Below, one piece after another: positions 33,258 to 43,331 of a stretch of 64,000 nucleotides of DNA; position 1 is the first letter of the stretch, and every line of letters starts with the position of its first letter. A program made the translations under genes and the position numbers. The notes under the pieces were generated by a model. The model had not been told where the DNA came from. It worked only from the letters and a program-made list of their open reading frames with translations, and searched no databases. Origin of the DNA: Mucilaginibacter sp. (lineage in GTDB: Bacteria > Bacteroidota > Bacteroidia > Sphingobacteriales > Sphingobacteriaceae); the NCBI RefSeq assembly GCF_028287845.1, contig NZ_JAQBOW010000071.1:1-64000 (forward strand), given 5' to 3'.

Positions 33258-33367
33258 TTTACAAAATCAAAATTTATATGTCAAACTTCGGCACACTTAA
33301 TTCGTTAGAAGTTTAATTAATATACAAAGTTATTAAAAAAGCACTAAAAATAGCCCTAAGTATAGTA

Positions 33368-36300
33368 TTGCTCCTGTTACTAATGGCGAGTGTATTACTA
33401 TTGGTTTTTCAGTACAAACCTGTACAAACATGGGCCGCTAAAAAAGCTGCTGCTTACTTATCAACCAAGTTGGGCACCGAGGTTAGTGTACAGGGCTTGT
33501 ATATTAAACCATTCTCATCGATTGTGCTTGAAGATTTTTATGTGCTTGATAAGCAAAGGGACACTTTGGTACGTACCCCCAAATTAACCATAGAGCTTAA
33601 TGGCTTTTCTGTTTTTAGCAGTATTAGGGATAGAATTATTGATTTTAAACAGATACAGCTGGATAATGGCTCTTTCTATTTAAAAAATCTGGAAGGTAAC
33701 GTTACTAACTTGAAATTTATTTTAGATAGTTTAAAATCTAAGGATACAATCCAAACAGTGCCGGGTAAGCCGTGGACCACTATATTTGAAAAAACAATTG
33801 TAAACAACTTTCATTTCCGCTATAAAAATCAGTTAAGGCATGAGGTAGTTAAGGGGATAAATTTTGATGATATAGATGTACGTAACTTTAGCACTGTAGT
33901 AAACCATATGGACCTTATGAACCATTTGTTTAAGGGCGAGGTGCAATACTTAACACTGAAAGAAAAGGGCGGTTTTTACTTAAAAAACTTTAGAGGGAAT
34001 ACCACAGTTGATACCGACCATATACTGGTACAGCACATGCTGATACAAACGCCAAGATCTGTTATCAAAGATTATTTTAGCATGAAGTACAGAAAGCTTG
34101 ATGATTTTAATGATTTTGTAAATAAGGTGCGTATGGAGGGTGATTTTAAACAATCGCACATATCATCAACAGATATAGCCTACTTTACAACCTCGCTGGA
34201 AAAAGTGAATTTTGAGCTGGGTGTTGATGGGCGGATACAGGGAGCGGTAAATAACCTAAAGACAAGGCACCTTACCGTTACAGCGGGACAGGCCACATTT
34301 ATTAAAGGCGATTTTAATTTAAAGGGATTGCCGGATTGGGATAAAACTTTGCTTGACCTTAAATTTGAACAGTTAGCCACCAATAAAAGGGACCTTGACT
34401 TTTTATACAGTCATTTTACCGGAACACCCGGGGCTAAAATGCCCGATATAGTTGGCAAATTTGGCAATGTTAATTTTTCGGGAAAGTTTAAAGGATTACC
34501 AAATAATTTTGCGGCATCCGGCACATTTAAAACCCAACTGGGGCGGTTTGATCCGGATATTAACCTGGAAATAAATAAAACCGGTACGCCAAGCTATACC
34601 GGTAAAATAGCTGCTTATAACTTTGACCTCGGCACGCTGGTTGGTACCACCACCTTGGGGCGTACTTCATTTAATGCCAATGTTAAAGGCAGCGGCGACG
34701 CGCTTAAAAATCTGAACGAAAATATAATTGCGAAGATAAATTATATTGATTTGAATGGTTACCAATACCAAAATGTAACAGCAAACGCGACCTTTATAAA
34801 CAAAAAAATTAACGGCAGTCTGTCAATTAAAGATAAAAACATTCTGTTTGATGGCAACGGAACTGTGGATCTTAACCCACAACTACCGGTTTATGATTTT
34901 ACCGCTGCCATACACGATGCGCATTTAAATAAATTAAAGTTTATTACAGATACTATTACAGTAAGCGCGCAGCTTAAAACCAAATTTTCTGGCAATGACC
35001 TTAAAAATTTTGAGGGCCGTATTATGTTTTCGCCTATCCGGATAATCGATCCGCGTAATAATTATTTACTGGATTCAGTTTACTTTTCTGCCAGTGGCAA
35101 AGGCAATGAAAGGCTGATAGCGCTTAAATCTGATGCGCTTGACGGCAGCATTAAGGGCAGCTATGATTTGGCTACTTTACCCTCGTATTTTAAAACCATT
35201 GTTAAAAAATATATCCCATCATTACAATTAGATGCCACTACACCAAAACCTCAGAATTTTGATCTGAATTTAAAGATCAAAAACCTTGATCCGCTTACAG
35301 CCATCTTTTTTCCGGATCTGCAAATACCAGAGCAGGGAACTTTTATAGGTAAGTTTAATTCGAATAGTAAAACAGCCACAATTAACGGCTTTATAAAAAC
35401 CATAAAATACAAGAAGATAGTCTTTCACAACTTTATTTTAGACGAAAGCACATCCGACGCTAATTTAGGGATCAATATTTCATTGGATCGTATAGATCTT
35501 ACAAACGACTTGTTTATTAAAAACATTGACATTACTAATTTTGTAAGTAATGATAGTTTAAAATTCAACGTAAAGCTGGCCGATAAAGATGCTACCAACC
35601 AGCTTGACTTGTACGGCCTGGTTAAGTTTGGGCAGGATACTACCGCAAAACTAATATTACTACCATCAGACATTATACTGGAGCACCAGGATTGGAGGCT
35701 AACAGACCAGGTAAGAGTAAGGCTGTTAGACGGTAAAACGCAGGTATCGGGCTTCGAGCTTTCAAACGGACAGCAAAAAGTAAGGATAGATGGTTTTATA
35801 TCTGATAACCCGGAAGATCAATTAAAGGTAACCTTTGACAAATTTAGAATGAGCACCCTTAACCAGCTCACAAAATCATCTGATATTGTGTTGAGCGGCA
35901 AGCTTAATGGTGACGTACTGCTTTCGTCTATTTTAAAATCGCCGGGAATTGATGCACACATGAATATTGATTCATTAAAAATGAATAAAACGCTGGTGGG
36001 CAATGTTAAACTTGTATCCAGTCTTGATAATGAACGGAAGCAGGCCAATGTAAATTTAAACATTCTTAACAAGGGTTTAGAAACGCTTAATATTGGCGGC
36101 ACTTACTCTTTAGGAAAAGAAGAGACCGATAAGCTTGACTTTACAGTTAAAATGAACGAGACAGAGGCCGTAATTTTTGGGCCTTTTGTTAAAGATCTGG
36201 TGTCTGAGCTAAAAGGAACCATTTCTACCGACCTGAAATTAACAGGATCATTGGCAAAGCCGCAATTAAATGGCAGCGTTACCTTAGCTAATACCGGTAT

Positions 36301-37867
36301 TACCGTAAATTATTTAAAAACGGCTTATATAGCCAATGATAAATTAATTGTAACTAACAGTGTTATAAATATTGATAACCTGAGCTTAAAAGATATGCAT
36401 GGCGGTGAGGGAACTGTTAAGGGAAGTGTTGATTTGAACAACCTATCTAACCCTACTATTAACGCTGTGCTTACAGCCAGAAACCTGATGGCTTTAAACA
36501 CTACTTTTAAAGACAATCACCTTTATTTTGGTACAGCTTACAGCTCGGGCAGGTTTAGCTTTGTGGGGCCCATTGATAATATAAGCATAGATATTAGAGC
36601 ACGCACAGAAGCTGGTACGGTATTTAATATTCCGCTAAATACATCTACAACGGTTAGTGATTATGATTTTATAAAATTTGTGAGCCATAAGGATACTACC
36701 GGGCTTAATATTCCCAAAGTAAAAGCATTTAATGGTGTAACACTAAATTTTGATTTAACGGTTGATGAAAAAACCACCGTAAAAATAACAACCGATCTTG
36801 GCGTATTAACCGGGACGGGCCAAACAACAAACTTAAACATGCACATAAATAGCCTGGGCGATTTTGATATGGTTGGCAGTTTTTTAATTACATCCGGAAA
36901 ATTTGAATTTACGGCTAAAAACTTTATCAGTAAAAACTTTGCTGTAAACCAGGGTGGCACTATACGCTGGACGGGTAACCCTTCCAATGCGGAAATTAAC
37001 CTGAATGCTATTTATGAGGTACGTACAGACATTTCGCCCCTTTATACTGCCGCTGGTTTGCAATCACCAAAAGGTAATGAGCAGGTGTTGGTACAGGCAG
37101 AAATGCTTATTACCAAATCCCTGCTACATCCGGATATTGGTTTCGATTTTAATTTTCCTACTGATCCTTCGATAAAAGACGACCTGGGAACTTACCTGGC
37201 CGATAATAATAACCGTAACCAACAAGCATTAAGCATTATTGTAAGACGCAGCTTTGCATCAGGAACCGGCAATAATAATTTAACCAATCAGGTATTTAGT
37301 ACAGCGGGCAGCGCCGTAAGCGAATTGTTTTTTAATAGGGTGAACAGCTTTATATCACAATCAAACATCCCTAATTTTGATTTGAACATACGCTCATTTA
37401 ATGATGCCAGCGCATCATTAAAATTTTTAAAGGACAGGCTGCTAATAAACGGAAGCTTGTATAGTACCAGCGCTAATGGCAATAGCTTATTTAATAACAG
37501 TACTAATTTGCTTAATTCAAACTTTAGCAACCTTACCAAAGATTTTGAAACATCATATCTTATACGGGCAGGCGGTACAAACGGCGCGCTAACTGCACGT
37601 TATTCTTACCGTGTTTTAAATACCACTACTTTAAATACAATTGACCAATTGACCGTGCAATATGTTAATGGATTAGGGTTGGTTTATCAACGGGACTTTG
37701 ATACCCCGGGAGAGTTTATAAGAAATATGTTTTCGAGAGGGAAACGTGCAGCTAAGCCTGTTGTAAACCCAACGCCAATTGTACCGCCTTCAGGCATACC
37801 CGCTACTACAATAACCACACCCCCTGCATCTGTAAAAAATGATGAAGAGGAGGAAGAAGCTCAATGA
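33368..37867 (+). CDS. tamB: TamB-family translocation/assembly protein
   Basis: This 1,499-residue envelope protein has an N-terminal membrane anchor, a long series of beta-helical repeats, and the C-terminal DUF490/TamB domain (about 1,030-1,450), with [39 protein letters not shown] and [22 protein letters not shown]. It links inner and outer membranes in outer-membrane biogenesis or lipid transport. The start is odd: the frame is open back to a TAA at 33314 and has no ATG or GTG. The track uses TTG 33368, inside the anchor, which loses the preceding VIKKALKIALSIV. It ends in an Asp/Glu-rich tail that overlaps the convergent ribBA by 7 bases. Confidence 0.92.
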   Translation: MLLLLMASVLLLVFQYKPVQTWAAKKAAAYLSTKLGTEVSVQGLYIKPFSSIVLEDFYVLDKQRDTLVRTPKLTIELNGFSVFSSIRDRIIDFKQIQLDNGSFYLKNLEGNVTNLKFILDSLKSKDTIQTVPGKPWTTIFEKTIVNNFHFRYKNQLRHEVVKGINFDDIDVRNFSTVVNHMDLMNHLFKGEVQYLTLKEKGGFYLKNFRGNTTVDTDHILVQHMLIQTPRSVIKDYFSMKYRKLDDFNDFVNKVRMEGDFKQSHISSTDIAYFTTSLEKVNFELGVDGRIQGAVNNLKTRHLTVTAGQATFIKGDFNLKGLPDWDKTLLDLKFEQLATNKRDLDFLYSHFTGTPGAKMPDIVGKFGNVNFSGKFKGLPNNFAASGTFKTQLGRFDPDINLEINKTGTPSYTGKIAAYNFDLGTLVGTTTLGRTSFNANVKGSGDALKNLNENIIAKINYIDLNGYQYQNVTANATFINKKINGSLSIKDKNILFDGNGTVDLNPQLPVYDFTAAIHDAHLNKLKFITDTITVSAQLKTKFSGNDLKNFEGRIMFSPIRIIDPRNNYLLDSVYFSASGKGNERLIALKSDALDGSIKGSYDLATLPSYFKTIVKKYIPSLQLDATTPKPQNFDLNLKIKNLDPLTAIFFPDLQIPEQGTFIGKFNSNSKTATINGFIKTIKYKKIVFHNFILDESTSDANLGINISLDRIDLTNDLFIKNIDITNFVSNDSLKFNVKLADKDATNQLDLYGLVKFGQDTTAKLILLPSDIILEHQDWRLTDQVRVRLLDGKTQVSGFELSNGQQKVRIDGFISDNPEDQLKVTFDKFRMSTLNQLTKSSDIVLSGKLNGDVLLSSILKSPGIDAHMNIDSLKMNKTLVGNVKLVSSLDNERKQANVNLNILNKGLETLNIGGTYSLGKEETDKLDFTVKMNETEAVIFGPFVKDLVSELKGTISTDLKLTGSLAKPQLNGSVTLANTGITVNYLKTAYIANDKLIVTNSVINIDNLSLKDMHGGEGTVKGSVDLNNLSNPTINAVLTARNLMALNTTFKDNHLYFGTAYSSGRFSFVGPIDNISIDIRARTEAGTVFNIPLNTSTTVSDYDFIKFVSHKDTTGLNIPKVKAFNGVTLNFDLTVDEKTTVKITTDLGVLTGTGQTTNLNMHINSLGDFDMVGSFLITSGKFEFTAKNFISKNFAVNQGGTIRWTGNPSNAEINLNAIYEVRTDISPLYTAAGLQSPKGNEQVLVQAEMLITKSLLHPDIGFDFNFPTDPSIKDDLGTYLADNNNRNQQALSIIVRRSFASGTGNNNLTNQVFSTAGSAVSELFFNRVNSFISQSNIPNFDLNIRSFNDASASLKFLKDRLLINGSLYSTSANGNSLFNNSTNLLNSNFSNLTKDFETSYLIRAGGTNGALTARYSYRVLNTTTLNTIDQLTVQYVNGLGLVYQRDFDTPGEFIRNMFSRGKRAAKPVVNPTPIVPPSGIPATTITTPPASVKNDEEEEEAQ

Positions 37868-39063
37868 TCACGCATTATGGTGTGATCCATCTTATCTCTT
37901 TTTGTTTTAAGATAAGCCTCATTGTGGGGGTTTGAGGCAATTTCAATAGGTACATTTTCTACCACTTCTAATCCGTATCCTATAAGTCCGGCCCTTTTTT
38001 TAGGGTTATTGCTCATTAAACGCATTTTTGATATTCCCAGGCTGCGTATTATCTGTGCGCCAATACCATAGTCACGCTGGTCCATAGCGAAACCTAATTG
38101 TATATTAGCCTCAACGGTATCAAAACCATTCTCCTGCAAATTATAGGCCTTTAATTTATTTACCAGCCCTATTCCACGGCCTTCCTGGTTCATATAAATA
38201 ATGGCGCCCTTGCCCTCTTTGTTTATCATCTCCATAGATTTATGTAACTGAGGGCCGCAATCGCACCGGCATGAGCCAAAGATGTCGCCGGTAATGCATG
38301 AGCTGTGTACACGTACCAATATGGGCTCATCCGGTTCCCAGGTTCCTTTTACTAAAGCCATGTGGTTTTCGCCGGTGTTAAGCTGCGTGTAGGCTATCAT
38401 TTCAAAATCGCCCCATTCGGTAGGCAATTTTACAGATACTTCTTTTTTTATTAAGGTTTCTACATCTAACCGGTAAGCTATCAGGTCTTTTATAGATATA
38501 ATTTTCAGATCAAATTCTTTGGCCATTTGCTCAAGTTCGGGCAAACGGGCCATATCGCCATTTTCGGTCATTATCTCACAGATAACCCCGGCAGGTTCAA
38601 ACCCGGCCAATACGGCCAAATCAATAGTTGCCTCTGTATGGCCGGCCCTGCGTAATACACCGCCATTTTTAGCTATCAGCGGGAATATATGCCCCGGCCT
38701 GCCTAATGCTTCAGGCGTAGTTTCGGGATCAATTAATGACATTATCGTTTTTGAACGGTCCGTAGCCGAAATGCCTGTAGTACAGCCTTCCAGCAAATCA
38801 ACAGAAACCGTAAAATTAGTTTCGTATGATGTGGTGTTATGGCTTACCATTAGCTCCAGCTCCAATTCGGTAGCGCGTTGCTGGGTAATTGGCGCGCAAA
38901 CCAGGCCACGGCCATGCCGTATCATAAAATTTATAGCTTCGGGCGTAGCATTACGTGCAGCGGTTAAAAAATCGCCTTCGTTTTCTCTATCCTCGTCATC
39001 AACAACAATTATAATTTTACCGGCTTTTAAAGCTTCAATGGCTTCTGGTATGGTATTTAGCAT
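37861..39063 (-). CDS. ribBA: Bifunctional DHBP synthase / GTP cyclohydrolase II
   Basis: It catalyses two entry steps of riboflavin synthesis. In the 400-residue product, residues about 1-200 are RibB ([38 protein letters not shown]) and about 205-400 are RibA, with the zinc cysteines in [20 protein letters not shown], then [12 protein letters not shown] and the GTP-binding end [14 protein letters not shown]. Both active sites look complete. A -7 promoter box lies 45 bases upstream. I saw no FMN riboswitch in the short leader. The 3' end overlaps tamB by 7 bases tail to tail. Confidence 0.97.
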   Translation of the reverse strand: MLNTIPEAIEALKAGKIIIVVDDEDRENEGDFLTAARNATPEAINFMIRHGRGLVCAPITQQRATELELELMVSHNTTSYETNFTVSVDLLEGCTTGISATDRSKTIMSLIDPETTPEALGRPGHIFPLIAKNGGVLRRAGHTEATIDLAVLAGFEPAGVICEIMTENGDMARLPELEQMAKEFDLKIISIKDLIAYRLDVETLIKKEVSVKLPTEWGDFEMIAYTQLNTGENHMALVKGTWEPDEPILVRVHSSCITGDIFGSCRCDCGPQLHKSMEMINKEGKGAIIYMNQEGRGIGLVNKLKAYNLQENGFDTVEANIQLGFAMDQRDYGIGAQIIRSLGISKMRLMSNNPKKRAGLIGYGLEVVENVPIEIASNPHNEAYLKTKRDKMDHTIMRDH

Positions 39064-39108
39064 TTTATTGGATTTGGTAACTTTTTATAGATACGTGCCT
39101 AATAGTAA

Positions 39109-39116
39109 CAAAGTTA
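39109..39116 (-). promoter_or_regulatory. Promoter -7 box (TAACTTTG) of ribBA
   Basis: The minus strand reads TAACTTTG, an exact TAnnTTTG match with a leader of about 40 bases before the ribBA ATG. Confidence 0.45.
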
Positions 39117-39159
39117 CTGATAATGTAAAAATTATGGGTCGGTTAACTGTAAAGATTGT

Positions 39160-39256
39160 TTGTTAGCTATTAAAGATTGGAGGTTGAAGATTAGTAATGG
39201 CAGGTTTTATAATTTAGTTAACTAATCTTCAATCTTTAATAGCTAATCTTTAATCT
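39160..39256. repeat. Inverted repeat of ATTAAAGATTG words, copy 1
   Basis: TTAGCTATTAAAGATTG...TTGAAGATTAGT on the left is answered by ACTAATCTTCAATC-TTTAATAGCTAA on the right. The right arm runs into the end of the LptF-like gene and supplies its last codons and stop. A related copy is at 63400-63525. Confidence 0.7.
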
Positions 39257-40691
39257 CTTTAACAACCACTCTCTTAATGCTGCCAAATAAGTTATTAAAG
39301 AAACGCTTGTACATTTCGGCATCAAATATTACAGAATCGGTAGCGGCTTTATAAGAAAGGAATAAACCAATAGGTGTTAAAATAATAATAGCTATCCACA
39401 TACCAATAAACGGAGAAGCATCGCCGGCTTTAACCGCTTTTTCGCCAATTGTTGATATGATATAATAGATTAAAAAGAATATAACCGAAACTACAACAGG
39501 CAAACCCAAGCCACCTTTACGTATGATGGCCCCAAGCGGCGCGCCAATTAAAAACAAAGCAAGGCACGCTGCCGATAGTGTGTATTTTTTTTGATATTCT
39601 ACCGATGCGCTATGCACACTGCCCGAAGCATCTTTATACCGCTCGTCGCGGGTTTTTATAAGGTCCTGTACAGAGCGCACTTCGCTTTGCGCGTTTGTAA
39701 TATAGCTAAGCCTATCTGTATTGTTAGCTGTTTTTAAAACCCCTTGTTTGTATTTTATATAATTGCTTTTAGCATGTTTTGCCGGCATAAAAAAATACTT
39801 AATATAGGGCGTCACTAACGTATAATTAACCCGCCGTCCGCTATCAATTAAATGGTTGATGTGCCCCATGGTATCCCTAAGCTGTTTTATATTCATCATC
39901 TGGAAAGCGGTTTTAAACTCGCTTTCGTTAGTGCGGTGAAGTTTAAAACCAGACATATCTAATTTGTTTTCTGTTGATTTAAAACGAAATCGTGTAAGTT
40001 TCTGGCGGGGGTTGGGGCTATAGGTTGGCCCGCCAGGATCCTCCTGGTATTTTATACCGTCTTGCAGTTGCATAACTAGATACTGATCATCAGATGAACG
40101 AAACATTTTGCCTTTTTTTGCAAATAAAAGATAGCTTTCATTGGTGCTCAGGTCTTTATGATAAATGGTTATATCATAAAGGGTTTGGCCATCCGGATCT
40201 TTATGCATTACGCGGATAGTATAACCCGGAAAGCTATTGCTGAACACACCCTCGGGTAAAAAATTAGCCGATTTCTGTTCGCGGGCATCATATAGTAAAG
40301 AAAAGTATTTAAGATTGGCTACCGGCAGCATATAGTCGGAAAAAATGAACGCGCTTATACTGAGTACAAGAACTACCACAAACATGGGGTACATGGCCCG
40401 GTTTAATGATATCCCGGCAGATTTGATGGCAACAAGCTCATAATTTTCGCCAAGGCTGCCGTAAGTCATGATAGAGGATAGCAGTACAGAAAGCGGCAGC
40501 GCCATCTGCACATTGGTGGCCGAGGCATACACCATCAATTCAACTATAATGTACCACTCAAACCCTTTGCCTATCAGGTCGTCAATGTATTTCCATAGAA
40601 ATAGCATCAGCAGCACAAACATTACTATCAAAAAGGTCACCAAAAAGGGCCTTATAAATGATTTAAGTAATAAAAGATGTATCTTTTTCAC
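39243..40691 (-). CDS. LptF/LptG-family lipopolysaccharide export permease
   Basis: This 482-residue YjgP/YjgQ-family inner-membrane protein forms part of the ABC exporter that moves LPS towards the outer membrane. It has the usual layout: three N-terminal helices (IRPFLVTFLIVMFVLLMLFLW, ALPLSVLLSSIMTYGSLGENYELVAIKSAG), a periplasmic jelly-roll domain (about 130-340) and three C-terminal helices (LSAACLALFLIGAPLGAIIRKGGLG). The motif GENYELVAIKSAGIS is the coupling region that contacts LptB. LptF and LptG cannot be told apart here. Upstream, 27 bases away, is a START-like gene on the same strand. Confidence 0.93.
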   Translation of the reverse strand: MKKIHLLLLKSFIRPFLVTFLIVMFVLLMLFLWKYIDDLIGKGFEWYIIVELMVYASATNVQMALPLSVLLSSIMTYGSLGENYELVAIKSAGISLNRAMYPMFVVVLVLSISAFIFSDYMLPVANLKYFSLLYDAREQKSANFLPEGVFSNSFPGYTIRVMHKDPDGQTLYDITIYHKDLSTNESYLLFAKKGKMFRSSDDQYLVMQLQDGIKYQEDPGGPTYSPNPRQKLTRFRFKSTENKLDMSGFKLHRTNESEFKTAFQMMNIKQLRDTMGHINHLIDSGRRVNYTLVTPYIKYFFMPAKHAKSNYIKYKQGVLKTANNTDRLSYITNAQSEVRSVQDLIKTRDERYKDASGSVHSASVEYQKKYTLSAACLALFLIGAPLGAIIRKGGLGLPVVVSVIFFLIYYIISTIGEKAVKAGDASPFIGMWIAIIILTPIGLFLSYKAATDSVIFDAEMYKRFFNNLFGSIKRVVVKEIKD

Positions 40692-40718
40692 AGGTACAAA
40701 ATTAGGGAAAAATCCCCG

Positions 40719-41099
40719 TTATGCGCCTAATACGCTTACAAGGTATCGTATTTGGTTATCCCAGATCAATCTGCGTTCGCCCATTGTATCTTCGGTGGCA
40801 AAATCAGTTATGCTAAGTGCAACATCGTTGGTTAGCTCATCCTGTATTATTTCCATCTCAAAAAAACAATGCGGATCGTCTTCCATCCATTTAAACCTAA
40901 CCAGTTTATTTTCTTTAATGTTTATCAGCTTGGCTTTTTGCTGTTCATCATCCCAGGTAAAGGTATAAACCTGATCGCGCACGCTAACATCATCAGCAAA
41001 CCATTGGGTAAGACCATTAGGCTCGTTTAGAAAGGTGTATAATATTCTTGGAGATGATTTTATTTCATACTCAATATTAAATCTCTTTTTCTCAGACAT
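40719..41099 (-). CDS. START-like (SRPBCC/AHSA1-type) domain protein
   Basis: The 126-residue cytoplasmic protein begins MSEKKRFNIEYEIKSSPRIL. It has the helix-grip order: beta strand, YTFLNEPNGLTQWFADDV (the W-F region typical of AHSA1-like folds), WDDEQQKAKLINI, NKLVRFKWMEDDPHCFFEMEI and a C-terminal helix. Bacteroidota members are usually annotated only as START-like. The ligand is unknown. It is probably co-transcribed with the LptF-like permease, which may hint at a lipid connection, but that is inference. Confidence 0.85.
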   Translation of the reverse strand: MSEKKRFNIEYEIKSSPRILYTFLNEPNGLTQWFADDVSVRDQVYTFTWDDEQQKAKLINIKENKLVRFKWMEDDPHCFFEMEIIQDELTNDVALSITDFATEDTMGERRLIWDNQIRYLVSVLGA

Positions 41100-41169
41100 C
41101 GGGGAGTTTATAATTGAAGGCTAATAAGCCACAATGTTAACATTTTTTCTAAAGGAAACGAATTTCTGC

Positions 41170-41177
41170 TATATTTG
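41170..41177 (+). promoter_or_regulatory. Promoter -7 box (TATATTTG) of the tRNA gene
   Basis: Exact TAnnTTTG match 77 bases upstream of the mature tRNA 5' end. No clear TTTG at -33. Confidence 0.5.
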
Positions 41178-41254
41178 CAAACCTTTTTTATGGGTAACCA
41201 TTTTTAAGATAAAGCGGCTAAGCTAATTAGCGTGTCTTAACACTTAAAAAAAAC

Positions 41255-41328
41255 GGCGGGGTAGCTCAGATGGTTAGAGCGTAGGATTCATAACCCTAAG
41301 GTCGGCAGTTCGATCCTGCTCCCCGCTA
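41255..41328 (+). tRNA. tRNA with CAU anticodon (tRNA-Met, elongator type; Ile2 possible)
   Basis: The 74-nt cloverleaf is visible. The acceptor GGCGGGG pairs with CCCCGCT (first pair G-U), and the D arm has AGCTCAGATGGTTAGAGC. The anticodon loop TTCATAA gives CAU, and the T arm is GGCAG-TTCGATC-CTGCT, with discriminator A. The last anticodon-stem pair appears to be an A-C mismatch. It lacks the initiator-type 1-72 mismatch and GGG/CCC anticodon stem. Whether the C34 is lysidine-modified (Ile2) cannot be read. No CCA is encoded. Confidence 0.93.
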
Positions 41329-41334
41329 CTGGCA

Positions 41335-41363
41335 GAAAGCCTTCGAGAAATCGAAGGCTTTTC
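41335..41363 (+). terminator. Terminator after the tRNA
   Basis: AAAGCCTTCGA-gaaa-TCGAAGGCTTTT is a perfect 11-bp stem ending in T residues, 7 bases after the tRNA. Confidence 0.85.
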
Positions 41364-41479
41364 TTGTTTGATAGAGTTTGCCGACTTAGCTAAATAATGG
41401 CAATGCCTGTTGTAATCCTTTAAGGCGCTATCAGTGAGCGATATAATGATAATCTTTTGTAAACATTAGGCATCTACAA

Positions 41480-41720
41480 GGGCAGACGCATTAAAATAAC
41501 TCAAAGAGTACCGCCTATATAAGGAGGCTCCAATAGGAGCCAAAATAGGGTTTGTCTCGTCCGTCTATAAACAGGGAGCTCCTCCGGAGCCAGTATTTGC
41601 TGAAACAAAGCGGACATTTGACTCCGGGGGAGTCACCTGTTTATAGAAAAGCTATAAAGTTAGAAAAGGCTCCATGGGAGCCTCCTAATGATGTGTATTA
41701 TTATTTTAATGAGTCTGCCC
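41480..41720. repeat. 241-bp structured repeat, copy 1
   Basis: The ends are GGGCAGACGCATTAAAATAA and TTATTTTAATGAGTCTGCCC, inverted with one mismatch. Inside are nested stems: GGCTCC-AATA-GGAGCC, GAGCTCCTCCGGAGC, GACTCCGGGGGAGTC, CTATAAACAGG...CCTGTTTATAG and GGCTCC-ATG-GGAGCC. Copy 2 (44626-44866) has the same length, with variable loops and kept stems. The 69-codon ORF here (41552-41761) lies mostly in the repeat and is not credible. Confidence 0.85.
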
Positions 41721-41791
41721 TGAGCCATCTACCCGTTGATAGGGTCTATTACGTAATTTAATCCTATCTTTATTTTCTAAACCTTAACGCA

Positions 41792-43135
41792 ATGATTAAA
41801 AAAAGACCCAATCTTTTATTGCTGTTCCTGATTTTACAAAGTTGCACCTATGCTCAAACTTTCAACAAAGCCAAGTTAGATAGTTTTTTTGTTGCGCTGA
41901 ACACGCGGGATGAAAACATGGGTAGCATCGCCATAGCTGCCAATGGAGTGGTGGTCTATCAAAACGCCATCGGTTATAGTCAGGTAAATAAAGGTTTAAA
42001 AACGCCAGCGACCATTGAAACTAAATATCGGATAGGCTCTATCAGTAAGATGTTTACCGCAACTATGATATTTCAGCTAATCGATGAAGGTAAGCTTAGC
42101 TTTGAAACGCGCTTGGCGAGTTATTTCCCACAACTTCCTAATGCCGGAAAGATCACCATAGGAGAAATGCTTGACCACCGTAGCGGTCTTCATAATTTTA
42201 CGAATGACTCGCTTTATAGGACATATATGAGCATCCCTAAGTCAGAAGCCGAAATGACCGCCATCTTTGCCAGGCAGAAACCCGATTTTGAACCGGATGC
42301 AAAGGCTGAATATAGCAATACCAATTTCGTGCTGCTGGGTTATATCATTGAAAAATTGACTGGTAAAACCTATGCCGAAGAATTAAAAAAACGCGTCACC
42401 ACAAAAATAGGCTTGGCAGACACTTATTACGGTACTAAAGCCAACCCAGCCAATAATGAAGCATACTCCTACGATTACGCAACACAGTGGACGCAAGTGC
42501 CCGAAACGGATATGAGTATTCCAGGTGGGGCTGGCGCGATTGTATCTACGCCGACTGACCTGATTAAATTTATAAATGCGCTTTTTGCAGGCAAACTCAT
42601 TAGCCAAGCTAGTTTAGAGTTGATGAAAACGATGAAGGACAATTACGGTATGGCCATGTTTGCCTTTCATTTTTTTAATGATAAAAACGGTTATGGACAT
42701 GCCGGAGGCATTGACGGATTTTCCAGTTTACTTATTTATTTTCCCGAGGATAAGCTGGCTGTAGCCTATATCTCCAATGGTATCAGGTATTCAACCAATG
42801 ATATTGTCAAAGGTGCATTAAGTATTTATTTTAACCGCCCGTTTTCAATCCCTGAGTTTAATGAGTCTAAAACGATTACACTAAATACTACTGACCTTGA
42901 TAAATATGTGGGTAAGTATACCAGTACCCAAATGCCACTAAAGATTGATATCACTAAAAACAATACCGTGCTGTTTGCGCAAGCCACTGGTCAGAGGGCA
43001 TTGCCGCTGGAAGCTAAAGGAGGTGATAAATTTGTTTTTTCTGCTGCTGGCGTTACTTTGCAATTTGAGCCCCGTAAAAAAACTTTTACTTTAACCCAAG
43101 GAGGAAAGACCTATTTATTTACTAAAACCGACTAA
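41792..43135 (+). CDS. Serine hydrolase, class C beta-lactamase/esterase family, secreted
   Basis: The 447-residue exported protein has an N-terminus LLLLFLILQSCTYAQ with a possible lipobox (LQSC). Family motifs: S-x-x-K in RIGSISKMFTA (Ser about 84), Y-x-N in AEYSNTNFVLLGYII (about 174) and GHAGGIDGFSS (about 303) in the third-motif position. The C-terminal 100 residues form the lipocalin-like DUF3471-type domain (YVGKYTSTQMPLKIDI). It could be a D-aminopeptidase-like enzyme, an esterase or a penicillin-binding-like protein; beta-lactam hydrolysis is not implied. It lies between the two 241-bp repeats with the esterase gene. Confidence 0.9.
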   Translation: MIKKRPNLLLLFLILQSCTYAQTFNKAKLDSFFVALNTRDENMGSIAIAANGVVVYQNAIGYSQVNKGLKTPATIETKYRIGSISKMFTATMIFQLIDEGKLSFETRLASYFPQLPNAGKITIGEMLDHRSGLHNFTNDSLYRTYMSIPKSEAEMTAIFARQKPDFEPDAKAEYSNTNFVLLGYIIEKLTGKTYAEELKKRVTTKIGLADTYYGTKANPANNEAYSYDYATQWTQVPETDMSIPGGAGAIVSTPTDLIKFINALFAGKLISQASLELMKTMKDNYGMAMFAFHFFNDKNGYGHAGGIDGFSSLLIYFPEDKLAVAYISNGIRYSTNDIVKGALSIYFNRPFSIPEFNESKTITLNTTDLDKYVGKYTSTQMPLKIDITKNNTVLFAQATGQRALPLEAKGGDKFVFSAAGVTLQFEPRKKTFTLTQGGKTYLFTKTD

Positions 43136-43305
43136 TGGGATTAAATTGTAAATTCGAGATTGACTGTCCGGTATGGGCTACAAAAGCCACTCAAAGGTGG
43201 CTTTTTTGCTTAGCTACAGCTTTGTCCTGTCATATCCCATTACAAGCCGACTAATAGCTTTTATATTAAAAACGAGGCCGAAGAAAGTAATTGATTGATA
43301 ATAAT

Positions 43306-43313
43306 TACATTTG
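43306..43313 (+). promoter_or_regulatory. Promoter -7 box (TACATTTG) of the esterase gene
   Basis: Exact TAnnTTTG match. The start site would be near 43320, which excludes the track's TTG start at 43311 and supports the ATG at 43332. Confidence 0.45.
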
Positions 43314-43331
43314 ATAAAACTCGCCCTGTAT

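Noticed and set aside
38519-39166. 215-codon antisense ORF over ribBA
   Set aside because: It is an antisense shadow of an intact RibBA with both active sites.
39064-39242. FMN riboswitch upstream of ribBA
   Set aside because: The leader is short (about 40 bases from the -7 box) and shows no conserved aptamer elements. The gap holds the ATTAAAGATTG palindrome instead.
41552-41761. 69-codon ORF after the tRNA
   Set aside because: Most of it lies in the 241-bp structured repeat, and copy 2 does not keep an equivalent open frame in the track.
13907-43135. Antibiotic-resistance call for the two beta-lactamase-fold proteins
   Set aside because: Motifs support serine hydrolases, but substrate specificity cannot be read and both could be esterases or peptidases.
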